NCBI GenBank assembly: GCA_940671915.1
Contig: CALNVZ010000649.1
Coordinates: 5,647,353 to 5,711,352, forward strand
DNA: 64,000 nucleotides
Source of the DNA: Paracentrotus lividus
Lineage: Eukaryota > Echinodermata > Echinoidea > Camarodonta > Echinidae
Direction of reading: 5' to 3'
Positions 46,066 to 56,625 of the stretch are shown here, piece by piece; the stretch's first letter is position 1; the number at the start of each line of letters is the position of its first letter. Under the pieces are notes generated by a model. The model made no database searches, was not told where the DNA came from, and saw only the letters and a list, made by a program, of their open reading frames with translations. The translations under genes were made by a program, and so were the position numbers.

Positions 46066-46319
46066 TTAATAATAATAGTTAGTTATATAGCGCTTAATAC
46101 ATATATCCACCTTGGTGTTTCTAAGCAGTAATTATTACCCGGCTTAGCTAGGCTACCCCGAAAGGTGCTCGCAGCATTCAAGGAATTGCTTCCTACCGGT
46201 ACCCATTCACCTCACTTGGGCAAATTTGTGTAAACACCTAGTTGTATGGAGGGGATTCGAACCGCGTACCTTGTGATCGTAAGTCCGCCGACTTATCCAC
46301 TCGACCACACCACTCCCAC
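46066..46319 (-). mobile_element. tRNA-derived SINE
   Basis: Minus strand: a tRNA-like head with A box TGGTCGAGTGG and B box GGTTCGAATCC is followed by a central region containing GGTGAATGGGTACCGG, then a tail with TTAGAAACACCA and AAGCGCTATATAACTA ending in ATT repeats. The tail matches the 3' end of the CR1/L2 LINE at 29400-29454, which would supply the reverse transcription machinery. The head looks like a class II (Ser/Leu-like) tRNA. It lies in an intron of the Death-domain gene, same strand. Confidence 0.88.
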
Positions 46320-47385
46320 GTTGTTGTATTTATACTTATAACGGTATTTTTAATATAACATTTGCAGAGTGGACAAATCTTTAACCTAAACTAAATGGTC
46401 TAAAATTAACTTTATCTACTAAAAGAGGTGTATGCTGCAGCTCTCGGTATATTTTGCAGAATAATCCCTCCCCTCCCCACCCCTCCCCTTCGGGTCCCAC
46501 ATGTTTGTTGTTTACCTTCGTTATAATACGTTTATTTTTTGAATAAGAAAATAAACTAAATTGTAATAGAATGCAATGAGGTAGGTCTGAAACACGCGAA
46601 TAGTGGGCCCCTTGATTAAATATTTTGATGTTAATAACTGGATGTTTTCCAGCCTGACCCACATTTCTTGTTATTTACATATAGGTCAAAGCCTTCTCAC
46701 GCGTATTTGGAAAATAACAATAGGCGGCGCGCATTGTAATGCACTAGCGGAATTCGTAAACAAGTTGTTTTTCGCAGGTGCGCATTTCAGGGATAAATTA
46801 ATCATTCTCTCCTTTTTCTCCGTTGAGTTCGGTTAACTTTTCCCCTCCCTCCCTTCCCTTAGTATACTAGGTGGTTAAAAGGTACAGGTGTATATGCTTA
46901 ACTATACGGGTGAGAATAATTGCTGGGGGGAAAGCGGGCCCAATTTTCGAAGAGATGGTATATATGTAGTCGTTGTTGGTACTTTATTGGTCTAAAAATA
47001 GTCCGGCATACTCTATTTATATGAAAGTTGCATAGAGCTTCGAGTATAATTGAGTAACAGGATTGGGTTGTGATGGTTTAAAAGGCTGCTGGGGGATAGT
47101 GACAGCTGCTGAAGACAAGGTTTTGTTTGAATTCGAGTTTAGGTTGTTACGGATGTTATTCATGGGCTTGCGAAATGTGTCATGGTATATTATTATTCAG
47201 TTGATAGTACACAATATGCCCTGGTTTTTGAAGATTAAATCTTCAATTTGGAAGTGGTCATGAAAATTGATGTAGATAGTAAAAATGAGAGAGAAGATGA
47301 GGAAGGAAAACATTGAGCTTCTATATTTAATGATTGCTTAGGTGAGCTTGTAATTTCAAGGCTGCTGGGTCTTGTTGATTACTGA
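46320..47385. other. Intronic DNA without recognised features
   Basis: No exon with both splice signals was supported on the minus strand. Several open frames of 60-93 codons show no domain. Confidence 0.5.
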
Positions 47386-47389
47386 CTTG

Positions 47390-47625
47390 GATGGTTGGTT
47401 GGGCTTGAAGATTGACATGGATTTTGTTTAGCTTGATTAATAACAAAGGTGGTTGGTTGGGCTTGATATTTGACATGGTTGGTTGGTTGGGCTTGATAAA
47501 TGACAAGGTCGGTTGGTTCGGCCTGATTTTTTATTGGATGGTTGGTTGGGCTTGTTTATTTTCATGGATGGATGGTTGGGCTTGATTATTGACTTGGATG
47601 GTTGGTTGGGCTTGATTACTGACAG
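47390..47625. repeat. GGTTGGTTGGGCTTGAT minisatellite
   Basis: Six to seven units of roughly 33-40 bases have the core GATGGTTGGTTGGGCTTG and variable TTATTGAC spacers. The frame at 47513 that reads DGWLGL repeats is a product of it. Confidence 0.85.
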
Positions 47626-47819
47626 AAATAGTCAGATTGTCTTGTTTTTTTTATACATAACGGTTTCGGGCGGGTATTTTTGTGTTTGGCTGATGCTTTG
47701 TTCCAGTATCGTAATTGCTATAATTAAGGGGATTGTTTTTTGGTACCGTTTCTGTCATAAATATAATTTTCCAATATCCCTCCAGGAGAGGAATGGCCAA
47801 GAGCGCCATGAACAGGCGT

Positions 47820-47990
47820 TTGGGACAGGCTGCGATTACCAGATCTTGCGTAGGGAACCAATGGCCCAGGAAACTGTTTCCTGTGCCTCTGGGTTGAGCA
47901 CCGTCTTCCCAGCCAGCCGGTCACGTGAACCGTGAACCTCTGGTTCCCTCATGTGTTGTGTAACCATGGAATCGCAGCCTGTTCCCTTCC
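47820..47990. mobile_element. Short palindromic element (GGGACAGGCTGCGATT ends)
   Basis: The left end is GGGACAGGCTGCGATTACC, the right is the inverse GGAATCGCAGCCTGTTCCC, with a second inverted pair TAGGGAACCA / TGGTTCCCT inside. Confidence 0.75.
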
Positions 47991-48111
47991 GCCATTGCAA
48001 ACAAAGAATTAGGATAATGCTTTTATATATAAGTTCACATTTATCTTATATCATAATATGTCAAATTGGAAATATATTCGATATATATGTTATATAATGA
48101 TTGTTTCATTA

Positions 48112-48150
48112 TGTCTTGAATTGAATTGAAATTTATTCGACATCATCAGT
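48112..48150. repeat. Retroelement tail-like GAATTGAATTGAAATTTATT
   Basis: The same sequence in reverse complement occurs near 5535-5560; such tails are common at LINE or SINE 3' ends. No body was identified. Confidence 0.4.
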
Positions 48151-48383
48151 AAATGTACATGATATTTTGTGAACATTGTTTAAACATGAATTGAATATAC
48201 CGAACTCAAACGGAGTTATTAAAAGTTGAGAAAAAGGCAACAAGAAGCATTTCCATTGTATTTCTTATTACAATGATTCTTATATTGCAAGATTCTGTTC
48301 ATTTAACCTTAGCATTTTCTGCTCGCATGGAATTTTATTTTAGTGGAGACGAAATCGTGCTCAGGCCCCTAATTTTTTTTTTA

Positions 48384-48577
48384 GCTCGCGCTTCGCGCTC
48401 GCTTAGAATAAACAGGCCTTATAGGTTTAGAGGAAATCAAAATGTTGGCGCATAAACCCTTCTGATACGGCATGTTTGTTTAATTTGTTTTGGTAATCAA
48501 TTAAATAGTTACTATTTTTATTATGCAAGGTTTGGGTTCATTTAATCTCAAAATTTTCCGCTCGCGCCTCACGCTCG
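48384..48577. repeat. Two CTCGCGCTTCGCGCTCGC-type motifs
   Basis: GCTCGCGCTTCGCGCTCGC lies at 48384-48402 and a variant CTCGCGCCTCACGCTCGC at 48560-48577, each after an AAAATTTT-rich context. Related motifs occur at 45887-45905 and three times at 51299-51467. Confidence 0.85.
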
Positions 48578-49811
48578 CCTTGTATACTTGCTGAGGAAAT
48601 TCTGTGCATTCCCCCAAATCGGCCCATATCAATTCTAGTTGTAAACTTAAGAGGAAGAGGGCGCTATCACTCTACGCAAATCAAACGCTGCCATAGACAT
48701 TTTGTATTTTGCACAGTTTTTTATTTTGTTTTCTTGATTATGGCGAGCAACTACCTTTTCAAAGAAATGATCAACTTGAATAAGTACGCTAAGAGTCTTT
48801 TTTTTTCAAAAATAGGAATAACTTACTGCAAAGGGGGAAAAAAGTCCTGTCACTTGTGTCAATTCGAAATCCTAATCAGATCAAATTCCTGTACAATATG
48901 GCCAATTTTGCTCTCAAAATAGCTCATACGCCACATAATTATCTTCCTGGATAACGCATAATTATATTACTGCTTAATGATCAAGCCGTTTTTAAAAGCT
49001 TGAATTCTCACCTTTCCAGAGATGGTAAATTCATTTTGATTGGTTAAGAAAAAGTCCTGTCACTTTGAACATTATCACAATAGAATCTTTACTCGATGGG
49101 TCGATATTTCCGCATATCACATGCATATCGCATGTGGACGGCGTCTTCGCAAGAGGTGACAAGATCACTACTTATACCAATAATCGTTTGGAACATCAAT
49201 CTATGTGAAATAAAGATTCTGATTACAACTTCATCACAATAATGTTATAAGCTTGCCCAAATGTGTATTTCCTCCATCTGGTCTGGAGAATCTATTAACT
49301 AACAACATGATAAAAGTTCATTAATTTCTTTCATCTCCATGTACGAGTAGATTGCTGAACCGAACGGATAATACCATTCCAGCTGCAGGGAAGTCTTCTT
49401 AAGCGAGTTTTTGTGAGCTAATTTATTATTGCAGCCAGCTGTATAGATTTCTACGCTTGTCAGTCGTATTTCCAACGTCGCTTCGTTGCGTCTGGCCTCT
49501 TAGATAATGGACGCGCCTTGTTTAATTACGATATAATGCCGCACATTGGTATACGTTAACTTTACATTTTACATAGAGTAGAATTGATATGTTTTTTGCC
49601 CCTTCTTTGTGTGTATAGATAGAAAAAACACCTCTCGTTATAACTTGTGTATGTAAACATGGTTAAGGGTTTTTAATATTTTATTATTGGCAGTGTGAGT
49701 CTCTGGACCACGAATCACCCCCCACTTTCGAAGACCTGTCTACGCCACTGGTTAAGGGGTGCACGACCGGTTGTAACCATGGCATTATCATTGGGATCGA
49801 ATCAAGCTCAC

Positions 49812-49882
49812 CCGCTCGAAGTATTCATGTCTTCTTGCGTGGTATCCGCTGGAGATGAGGCTATCGGTCCACCTGCTTGATG
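49812..49882 (-). CDS. Linker exon of the Death-domain gene
   Basis: On the minus strand the acceptor ends TATAGGACAG and the donor is GTGAGC. The exon is 71 bases: 23 codons from a codon boundary plus two bases, which join to the first base of the Death-domain exon as a Gly codon. It reads HQAGGPIASSPADTTQEDMN then TSS, a low-complexity Ser/Thr/Pro-type linker that leads naturally into the TSSSTGDFGG start of the next exon. Another frame is also open through it but would not fit the Death-domain exon. No domain is visible. Confidence 0.5.
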
Positions 49883-49975
49883 CTGTCCTATAAATGTGCA
49901 ATATGAAAGCGGATTTTATAATCACACTATAAAAAAAAGTAAACAAAATATTTTTTATTAGTTGGTATGTATGTA

Positions 49976-50792
49976 GGGGAGACCGGGGATGGAAGTTACA
50001 CGGGTCAGTTGTTACAGTTCTCAGTGTGCTAAGTTGAAACAAACAAAGCTGTGATGAACTGCCGGTCGTGAGGTTTCTCCGTTGTTTTATTAAAAAGTAA
50101 ATCAACAAAAACCATTTTTTACAGTTCCAAGTAAATTTTTGACAAAAATTAAAATTTGTAATAGTTCTTACAACTGAAGGCACATGATGATAGTCTGGTA
50201 TTGTGAATATAATACATGCATGTCACAAATATACCCCTGAGCCATGCCCTGTAATTCTCCCTTATGGCTTTGCTACAGTTGATTTTATGTGAAAAATTCC
50301 CCATGGGGTAGGTTGTTACAACAACATACCCCATGTCGATGTAACAACCTACCCCAATTACATTACACATGTAGTGTAATTTTCTTTCAATTTTCAGGTG
50401 TTAATATTTTGATATTTATATTATTACTTTAGTCTATTCTAGGGCTCTACTTGAACTACTGTTAACGATACCAAGAAACTGGAAAGTTGAAACAAAAGTA
50501 TGGTATAAGAGATTTACACATTGTAAAAAATTAACCCGTATGTTACATATAGTAACAATTTACCCTGTATGGGGTAACAACTTACCCCGTATACGGGGTA
50601 AGTTGTTACAAAAATGTCTTCATTAATTAAGCTGTAGTAAATTAGTGTTTACATGTTTTCAAGTTTTATGTGCCTCAGCTTTTAGCCAACATAATAGGCT
50701 AACTACAGACCCAAAATGGAGTGTGTGAGTACTTTCATTAGAATTATCTGGCCCAAAATGTGAATTTTGTAACGTCCATACCCGGTCTCCCC
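49976..50792. mobile_element. 0.82-kb non-autonomous DNA transposon (GGGGAGACCGGG ends)
   Basis: The left is GGGGAGACCGGGGATGGA, the right is the inverse CCATACCCGGTCTCCCC, with TA on both sides. The interior repeats TAGGTTGTTACAACA, TAACAACCTACCCC and GGGGTAAGTTGTTAC blocks in both orientations. It is non-coding and lies in an intron of the Death-domain gene. Confidence 0.8.
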
Positions 50793-51298
50793 TACATATC
50801 AGCTATTGTTATTGTCCGAATCTTCTTCTATTTTTCTTCTTTTTTTTTCTGTACACTTCTTGTGTAGGCCTAGATAATAACTAAAAAAAAAAAATGCATT
50901 AAAGTATTTCAAATTTTCAGATAGATCATATAAGTCTCAGCACTAACTGATTTTTTTTGTCAATCTCAAACACGTGACGTCATCCAGACGCCATTTTGTA
51001 AAATCGCATTATATCATTAACTTGTTATTAATTCTATTCTGGCATAGGCGGAGGAGCAGGGGAGGGGGGGGGGGGGTGGACAGTGCCCAAACTTTGTCAT
51101 TTCACCCTAAAAGTGCCCTTTTCATGACCCAAAAGTGCCCCTTTCTTAGCTAAAAAAAAAACAACATTTTTATACTAATAAGAAACCTTTCAGAGTTTTG
51201 AAAAGTCCCATTGACGATTTCTGTTTTTAAAAAGGGCACTTTTAATACTAAAAAGTGCCCTTGCTACTTCGTATGACTTTTGAAACCCAAAATTTTCG

Positions 51299-51467
51299 GC
51301 TCGCGCTTTGCGCTCGCCTATACTAAATAGGGTCTATGCACAATTAACTTTAATTTTAAAATTTTCGTCTCGCGCTTCGCGCTCGCGGATACTAAATAAG
51401 GTATTTAATGCACAATTATAAACTCAAATTTTGAGCTAAAAAAATTCAGCTCGCGCTTCGCGCTCGC
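51299..51467. repeat. Three spaced CTCGCGCTTCGCGCTCGC motifs
   Basis: The motifs begin near 51299, 51369 and 51450, spaced 70-80 bases, each preceded by AAATTTTCG- or AAATTCAG-type sequence and with TACTAAATA between. The core GCGCTTCGCGC is a self-complementary hairpin with a TTCG-like loop. Confidence 0.85.
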
Positions 51468-51652
51468 GAAAATTTCAAATTCGTTCCGCCGCCTCTGTCT
51501 TCTGGGGTGGGGTTTCCGTCCCCCCCCCCCCAGTCGTGACATGAAATCGTCGCCCTTGATTGTACGTATTACAATTTTAAAGCTGTTGTATATTATATAT
51601 GTATAAATGAATTAGGGCAGCGTTTCATGGAAATGAGCCCTTTACGTGCCCG

Positions 51653-52122
51653 CCATATTTCTCCGCAAACTGTTGACATGTTTCCATTATCCTTGTGGCG
51701 AATTAAAAATAGTCATAAAGGACCATCATAAAGGCAAATTAAAAAAAAAAAAAAAAAAACACATCACACACACACACAGAAGGAAAAATCTTTTATATCG
51801 TTGCTAAGGAGGATTCGTGCAAAAATCAGAGGTCTTGAATATCCAGTAAAATGTTATAGAAGTGTGAACATTTCGATTTCTATTGTAAACTAAACCATAT
51901 TTATTACAAAAACTTAACTGTAATTTAGGAATTCGGTGGAATAAACTTACATTAAATCATCTGCGCAATACGGGACTAAATTTATCCTTGGCAATGACAG
52001 AAAGAAATTTCCTTCTTCGGATGTTGCTCCTTTTGTTTTTCATTGTAGTGCTACCTTTTTGGCCTTTTTTTAATTTGCCACAAGGATAATGGAAACATGT
52101 AAACAGTTTGCGGAGAAATATG
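51653..52122. mobile_element. Inverted-repeat element with 45-bp arms
   Basis: The left is CATATTTCTCCGCAAACTGT, TGACATGTTTCCATTATCCT, TGTGGC; the right is the inverse, GCCACAAGGATAATGGAAAC, ATGTAAACAGTTTGCGGAG. The interior is AT-rich and non-coding. Confidence 0.75.
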
Positions 52123-52898
52123 ACTCCTCCTTAATAGTTTTATTCACTGATAATCCCCACCTCTTAAAATGTAATTTTAGGGACCTTTGGTCATTTGTCG
52201 CCCCTTTGTTTAAAAAGTGCCACTGTCTGGGTATTTACTGATCTCGGGAATGAAAAGGGACAAGAATATACAAAAGTATTCGACAAATCTTTGGCCATGA
52301 ATAAAATATGGCAACATAATAAGACTTGTAAATATGGAGGGAAAAATACACGCATTTAGCTATGTTGCAATACCAGTGCTAAGGGAGTGTACACATACAT
52401 AAATATAATACATAAAGAACAAAGAACCACCGGACTATAAAATACATCCATAGCCCAAACCGAGGGCCTCCACCAAATCTAACTAACTTTTAGTGTCCTG
52501 ATGAGCCGCCCGTGATCGAGGCGCGAAACCATTGACAGACCAGAGGTGAGGAAAATTCCTACAAATAAATATATGTACATCCTCGCTGGTTCATATTTGC
52601 TCGATCATCTGCCCCCCCCCCCATCCTAAAAATGACTCGACGCCCCTGCATGAGAATGCTGTGATGACGTAAAAATACCAGCCTGCTGCCCTTGATCACC
52701 CTAGTTATGACACTAACACCAACTCACTATGTCTCTTTCGTTTTTCCCTCTTTGGTTCTTTTTGATTTACTCTCTCTTTCCCCCCTTTTGAAATATTTAT
52801 CCTTTTATTCTCCATCTCTCTCCCTTATTTTATTTTATCTATTTATCTTATTTTCTTATTTTTTGGTTAATTTGAAAAAAGTGGTAAAATACCGTTAC
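52123..52898. other. Intronic DNA without recognised features
   Basis: There is a C run near 52612 and CT-rich low complexity at 52730-52860. No exon was supported. Confidence 0.5.
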
Positions 52899-52921
52899 CA
52901 CCCGTAGTGGCTCCGACAGCC
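52899..52921 (-). CDS. Candidate 23-base microexon of the Death-domain gene
   Basis: On the minus strand AATTCAG precedes GGCTGTCGGAGCC... and GTAACG follows. Its two first bases complete the Gly codon left open by the exon at 53223-53373; it then reads LSEPLRV and ends on a codon boundary, exactly the phase the linker exon needs. Without it (or an unseen exon of equivalent length) the Death-domain exon would be out of frame. The acceptor has a weak pyrimidine tract, so this is a frame-based prediction. Confidence 0.35.
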
Positions 52922-53222
52922 CTGAATTGAATTTATATGAAATACATCATCGTTTCATTTGATTGAAAACACATTGTTGTAGAACATTTACAAGAACACA
53001 CCAGATGATGGACTGTATATACTAAACCAGAAGAAGAATATGGCAAAGGAAATTTACTTCAGTTATCTTTTAGTCATGAACAATTACGGTTCAAGTCTTT
53101 CAGTGAATTTATAAATTCAAATGATTTTAGAGATTTACTTTTCTGTGTTGGTAAATTCGCAAGTTTGGACGTGCATTGTGTTTAATATAGTCTATGTAGG
53201 CATATACAGGAAAATTAATTAC

Positions 53223-53373
53223 CTTCAAAGATAAATGGAAACATGATTTTCCTCTCTATATCCTGTTTCAAGATGAACGACACCATAACTTGTGGTTTGT
53301 CAAGTCCACTTGGATTCACCACGAACATTATCACTTGTTTGGTCAAAGGGTACAAGCTGCGTTCTTCGAGATT
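53223..53373 (-). CDS. Upstream exon of the minus-strand gene, domain not recognised
   Basis: On the minus strand a good acceptor (TTATTCTTTTCAG) and donor (GAAG/GTAATT) bound 151 bases open in only one frame. It reads NLEERSLYPLTKQVIMFVV, then a KPQVMVSFILKQDIE stretch and KIMFPFIFE, and leaves one base of a Gly codon. Alternating hydrophobic residues suggest beta strands, but I do not recognise the domain. It is placed in the Death-domain gene because strand and splice phases agree with the exons below; it could belong to another gene on the same strand. Confidence 0.6.
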
Positions 53374-54180
53374 CTGAAAAGAATAACACATTATTACCAT
53401 GGTATAGGGTAAATTGGGGTAAGTGGGACACTTTGGGGGAATTGCATATATGCATATGGCCATGTGTCACAAGTTGGGGTAATTGTAAAAGGGTGGAGGC
53501 GTTACATTTTGGAGAGAAAATTATTACATTTTTTCACATAGCATAAAAATGATGTACAGTCATAAGCTGTGCAATAATTCATATTGTAGATAATTTATCA
53601 GGCTACATGTCTGTGAAGTTTCAGCTTCGTTATGCTCACAGTTTTAATACAAAGATACTTTTAGTGGAGTAGCGTAAGGGGTGGAGGATCCTACGGTGGA
53701 GGATCCTACGTGCATAGAGGTTTCCAAATAATGTTTTGGTAGTCATAATCTAAACACTTCCTCTTTGCATTAAATTCAATATTATTATTAAGCAGTCCTA
53801 CAAGGGGTGTTTCCATTACCTGCTACCCTGCTACATCCAATTTCTGTATACACCTTTTCAATTTGGACTCGACCATTTATCCCTTTCTGTGATTGGCTAT
53901 TTTGCTCATGAATATATATATCGCCACCGTTTCTGATAAATGTGTGCGTGTCTCTGTGGTGGCGATAAACGTCACGCCGAAAAATACGATACAGAACTCG
54001 TAGGATTTTACTGCAATCCTTGATCTGTAAACGCTTTTCTTCGTTTAATTTCTATATTTACATTTTTATCATTATCTGTTAATAATAAGGGCCGTCTAGA
54101 TGTTTCGATCGTTCTTAAATGTGATCTTCGGGAGACGTACATATGGTTACTACAAAATACCGAAGTTCGTTGCCTGAAGA

Positions 54181-54262
54181 AGCGACAGCGCAGTCAGCAG
54201 TGTCCGAGCTCTTCATTTGAAAGTCGTGAGTTCAAATCCGAAAACCGACGGATTTTTTTTTT
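54181..54262 (+). pseudogene. tRNA-like relic with Pol III-type terminator, left arm
   Basis: AGCGACAGCGCAGTCAGCAG resembles a tRNA D arm with A box, CTTCATTTGAAAGTC an anticodon arm, and GTGAGTTCAAATCC a T arm with B box. The order and wording resemble elongator tRNA-Met. The T stem no longer pairs, so it is not a functional tRNA. Ten Ts follow at 54253-54262. It points into the loop. Confidence 0.55.
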
Positions 54263-54564
54263 CTTCTTCTTCTTTTCTTCTGAGTATGATTTAATTATTC
54301 ATCATTACACTCATATGATAGTAATTACAACTTTGTTATGACTATCGTATATATATATTATATATATTTTTTTTTTTGGGGGGGGGGTGTTGAAAAAATA
54401 GTGGGTTCCATAGGGCTAACTCTCTTCTTGTATCTGCCACTTTAGGCTACACTGATTATCTTTAAGAAAAAGAATAATCTTATTTTTAGGTTGTTTTTCT
54501 GTTTTTCAATAAGTTAATGACAGTCAATGACTGTCAGAAAATCAAACTCAAGAAGAAGAAGAAG

Positions 54565-54652
54565 AAAAAAAAATCCGTCGTTTTCGGATTTGAACTCACG
54601 ACTTTCAAATGAAGAGCTCGTGACGCTGCTGACTGCGCTGTCGCTTCTCAGG
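54565..54652 (-). pseudogene. tRNA-like relic with Pol III-type terminator, right arm
   Basis: This is the inverted counterpart of 54181-54262, with AGCGACAGCGCAGTCAGCAG, CTTCATTTGAAAGTC and GTGAGTTCAAATCC on the minus strand and a nine-T terminator. It points towards the left-arm copy. Confidence 0.55.
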
Positions 54653-55063
54653 CAGCAAACTTCGGTATTTTGTAGTACCATATGTACGTCTCCCGAAATC
54701 AACATTTAAAAACGATCGAAAGCATCTAGACGGCCCTTATTATTAACAGATAATGATGAAAATGATAAATATAGAATAAAGAGAAGAAAAGCGTTTACAG
54801 ATCAAGGATTTGGCAGTAAAAATCCTACGAGTTCGTATCGTATTTTTCGCGTGACGTTTATCGCCACACAGAGTACACGCACACAAAATTACATTCCTTC
54901 TTATGCAAATACATTTATCAGGAAAGGTGGCGATATATATATTCATGAGCAAAATAACCAATCACAGAAAAGGGATAAATGGTCGAGTCCAAATTGAAAA
55001 AGGTGTATAGCAGAAATTGGAAGTGTAGCAGGGTAGCAGGTAATGGAAACACCCTCCTACAAG

Positions 55064-55581
55064 CCAGGCCTGCTAGCCCACGTGATGCTCAAAGAATATA
55101 GCGCGGGCAGTCTTCATTCATTCCATGGTCTTCGTGCGAGATGGTCATTCTAACAGATAATTAAAATTTGTATGGGCCCTCTTATAGTGTTAAATGTACC
55201 AGTTTAATTATATTGGAATATTATTTGACGATTTATGTATTTATGAAGAGTCTGTTGTATACTTTATAATATTCGCACTTCTGTATTTCGGAGCCCTCGC
55301 CCCTCGCTATTGCCTGTGTATAGTGATTGGAAAGTACTATTTGTCAGAATTTTTGAGATGATATCAGATCTCGTCACTTTTTTTCTGTAAACAATTTTTA
55401 TAGCAAACAATTTTCAGAGCAAGAAATTGCCGAAGGCAAAGGCGAAGAAGAGGTCGGCAGAGACACGTTATCAACTTTGCTGGTTTAACTGGCGTTGAAT
55501 TTACGAGGAGTTTGTTACGCAATTTGTAAAACGAACAATTATGGATTTTGACACTCCCCGCCCCGTTAGCTTGTGTAATAA
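55064..55581. other. Spacer between the foldback and the LINE
   Basis: This may include the 5' UTR of the LINE; GAGCAAGAAATTGCCGAAGG and following sequence are not recognised. There is no open frame of note. Confidence 0.4.
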
Positions 55582-56524
55582 TTGGCTATTGCTTCGGTTT
55601 TTGGAGTGGAGGAGCGAGGAGAAAATATGATTCTGGAACATAATTGCATTAATCATGCACCTATCATGTCTACAGAATCTACTGAAATAACAAGTCATAT
55701 AAAAAGGGCTTTACAGCATGAGGATTTTCTAGAATCCATGAGAGATATTGTGAAACGAGCAGTTCGAGAGGAAATAAGAGAACTAAAGTCTGAAGTTACA
55801 AAATTGTTCAATATGGCTGAAAGAAATGAGAGTCGAATTTTGGAGCTGGAAATCGGGCACGATGCCAAAAATATTACCATAAAAGACATGGAAAAGGGTA
55901 TTTCTCATCAAAATGAAGAAATTAGGTCGCTACAGCACCAAGCAAATATTGCCGAGCAATATTCACGGAGAAATGGCTTGCGATTGTTCGGAATCCCCGA
56001 ATCGAAAACAGAGAATACGGATAAGATCATCATGGACCTGGCACAAACAGAATTAGATGTCAAGCTAACGCCAGACGACATAGACAGAAGCCACCGTGCT
56101 GGTGCGTATCCAGTTTACATGAAGGCGGATGCCCCTCCCTCAACCACTTCGGGGTCACCATCGTCCTCCTCTTCGCCATCGTGTGCGTCAACAACTTACG
56201 CGGGCAAGGTAGCCGCACCCGAAAGCAACGCAACGAAGACGAAGGAACAGAAACCTAGATACAGGCCAATTATTGTGAAACTCACATCGTACAGAAAGCG
56301 GCAAGACATACTTCACAACCGACGAAAACTAGCAAATACGGGCAGATCAATCTCAGAGGACTTTACAGCCACGAACTATCGTCTCAAGACTGCTAGAAAA
56401 TCAAAGACTGCTTGCTACTGCTGTATGGTCCGTGGATGGTAGAATTTTCGCCGCTATCCCTTCCACTTCTGGCAAGGCGACGAAGAAAGTAATCTCGTCC
56501 TTAGAAGAAGCAGAAAAACTGTAA
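55582..56524 (+). CDS. LINE ORF1 protein (coiled coil plus RRM-type nucleic-acid-binding region), frameshifted near the end
   Basis: The first 286 codons run from 55582 to a stop at 56442. Residues about 40-110 are a charged coiled coil (IRELKSEVTKLFNMAERNE). Next comes EQYSRRNGLRLFGIPESK and DDIDRSHRAG, the conserved start of the L1-type ORF1 RRM. A Ser/Pro/Thr-rich insert follows, then RPIIVKLTSYRKRQDIL and SISEDFTATNYRL. One extra base near 56405-56412 shifts the frame; in the next frame AVWSVDGRIFAAIPSTSGK and a Leu-rich end run to TAA at 56522-56524, the normal C-terminus. Such proteins bind the element's RNA as a chaperone. An in-frame ATG at 55627 (MILEHN) could also be the start. Confidence 0.75.
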
Positions 56525-56625
56525 ATGAACTCTCAGTATGTGTTCCTTGCTTGGTCCATGTGGTCCACTATGTTGTTTTTCACTACATACACGCATTATT
56601 AATTTTTTTTTTCTTTTAAACTTAT

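Larger units (their letters stand above)
53796..55063. mobile_element. Mutator-like foldback transposon with 9-bp target duplication
   Basis: The element proper is 53805-55054. It starts GGGTGTTTCCATTACCTGC and ends with the inverse, and TCCTACAAG flanks it on both sides (53796-53804, 55055-55063). Nine-base duplications and very long terminal repeats are hallmarks of Mutator-like elements. Each arm is close to 450 bases; the loop is about 54290-54540. It has no transposase. Both arms include a tRNA-like segment followed by a T run. Confidence 0.88.

Noticed and set aside
46250-46319. A stand-alone tRNA gene
   Set aside because: The tRNA-like head continues into a SINE body and retroelement tail.
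47513-47935. A 140-codon frame starting with DGWLGL repeats
   Set aside because: It is a product of the GGTTGGTTGGG minisatellite running into a palindromic element.
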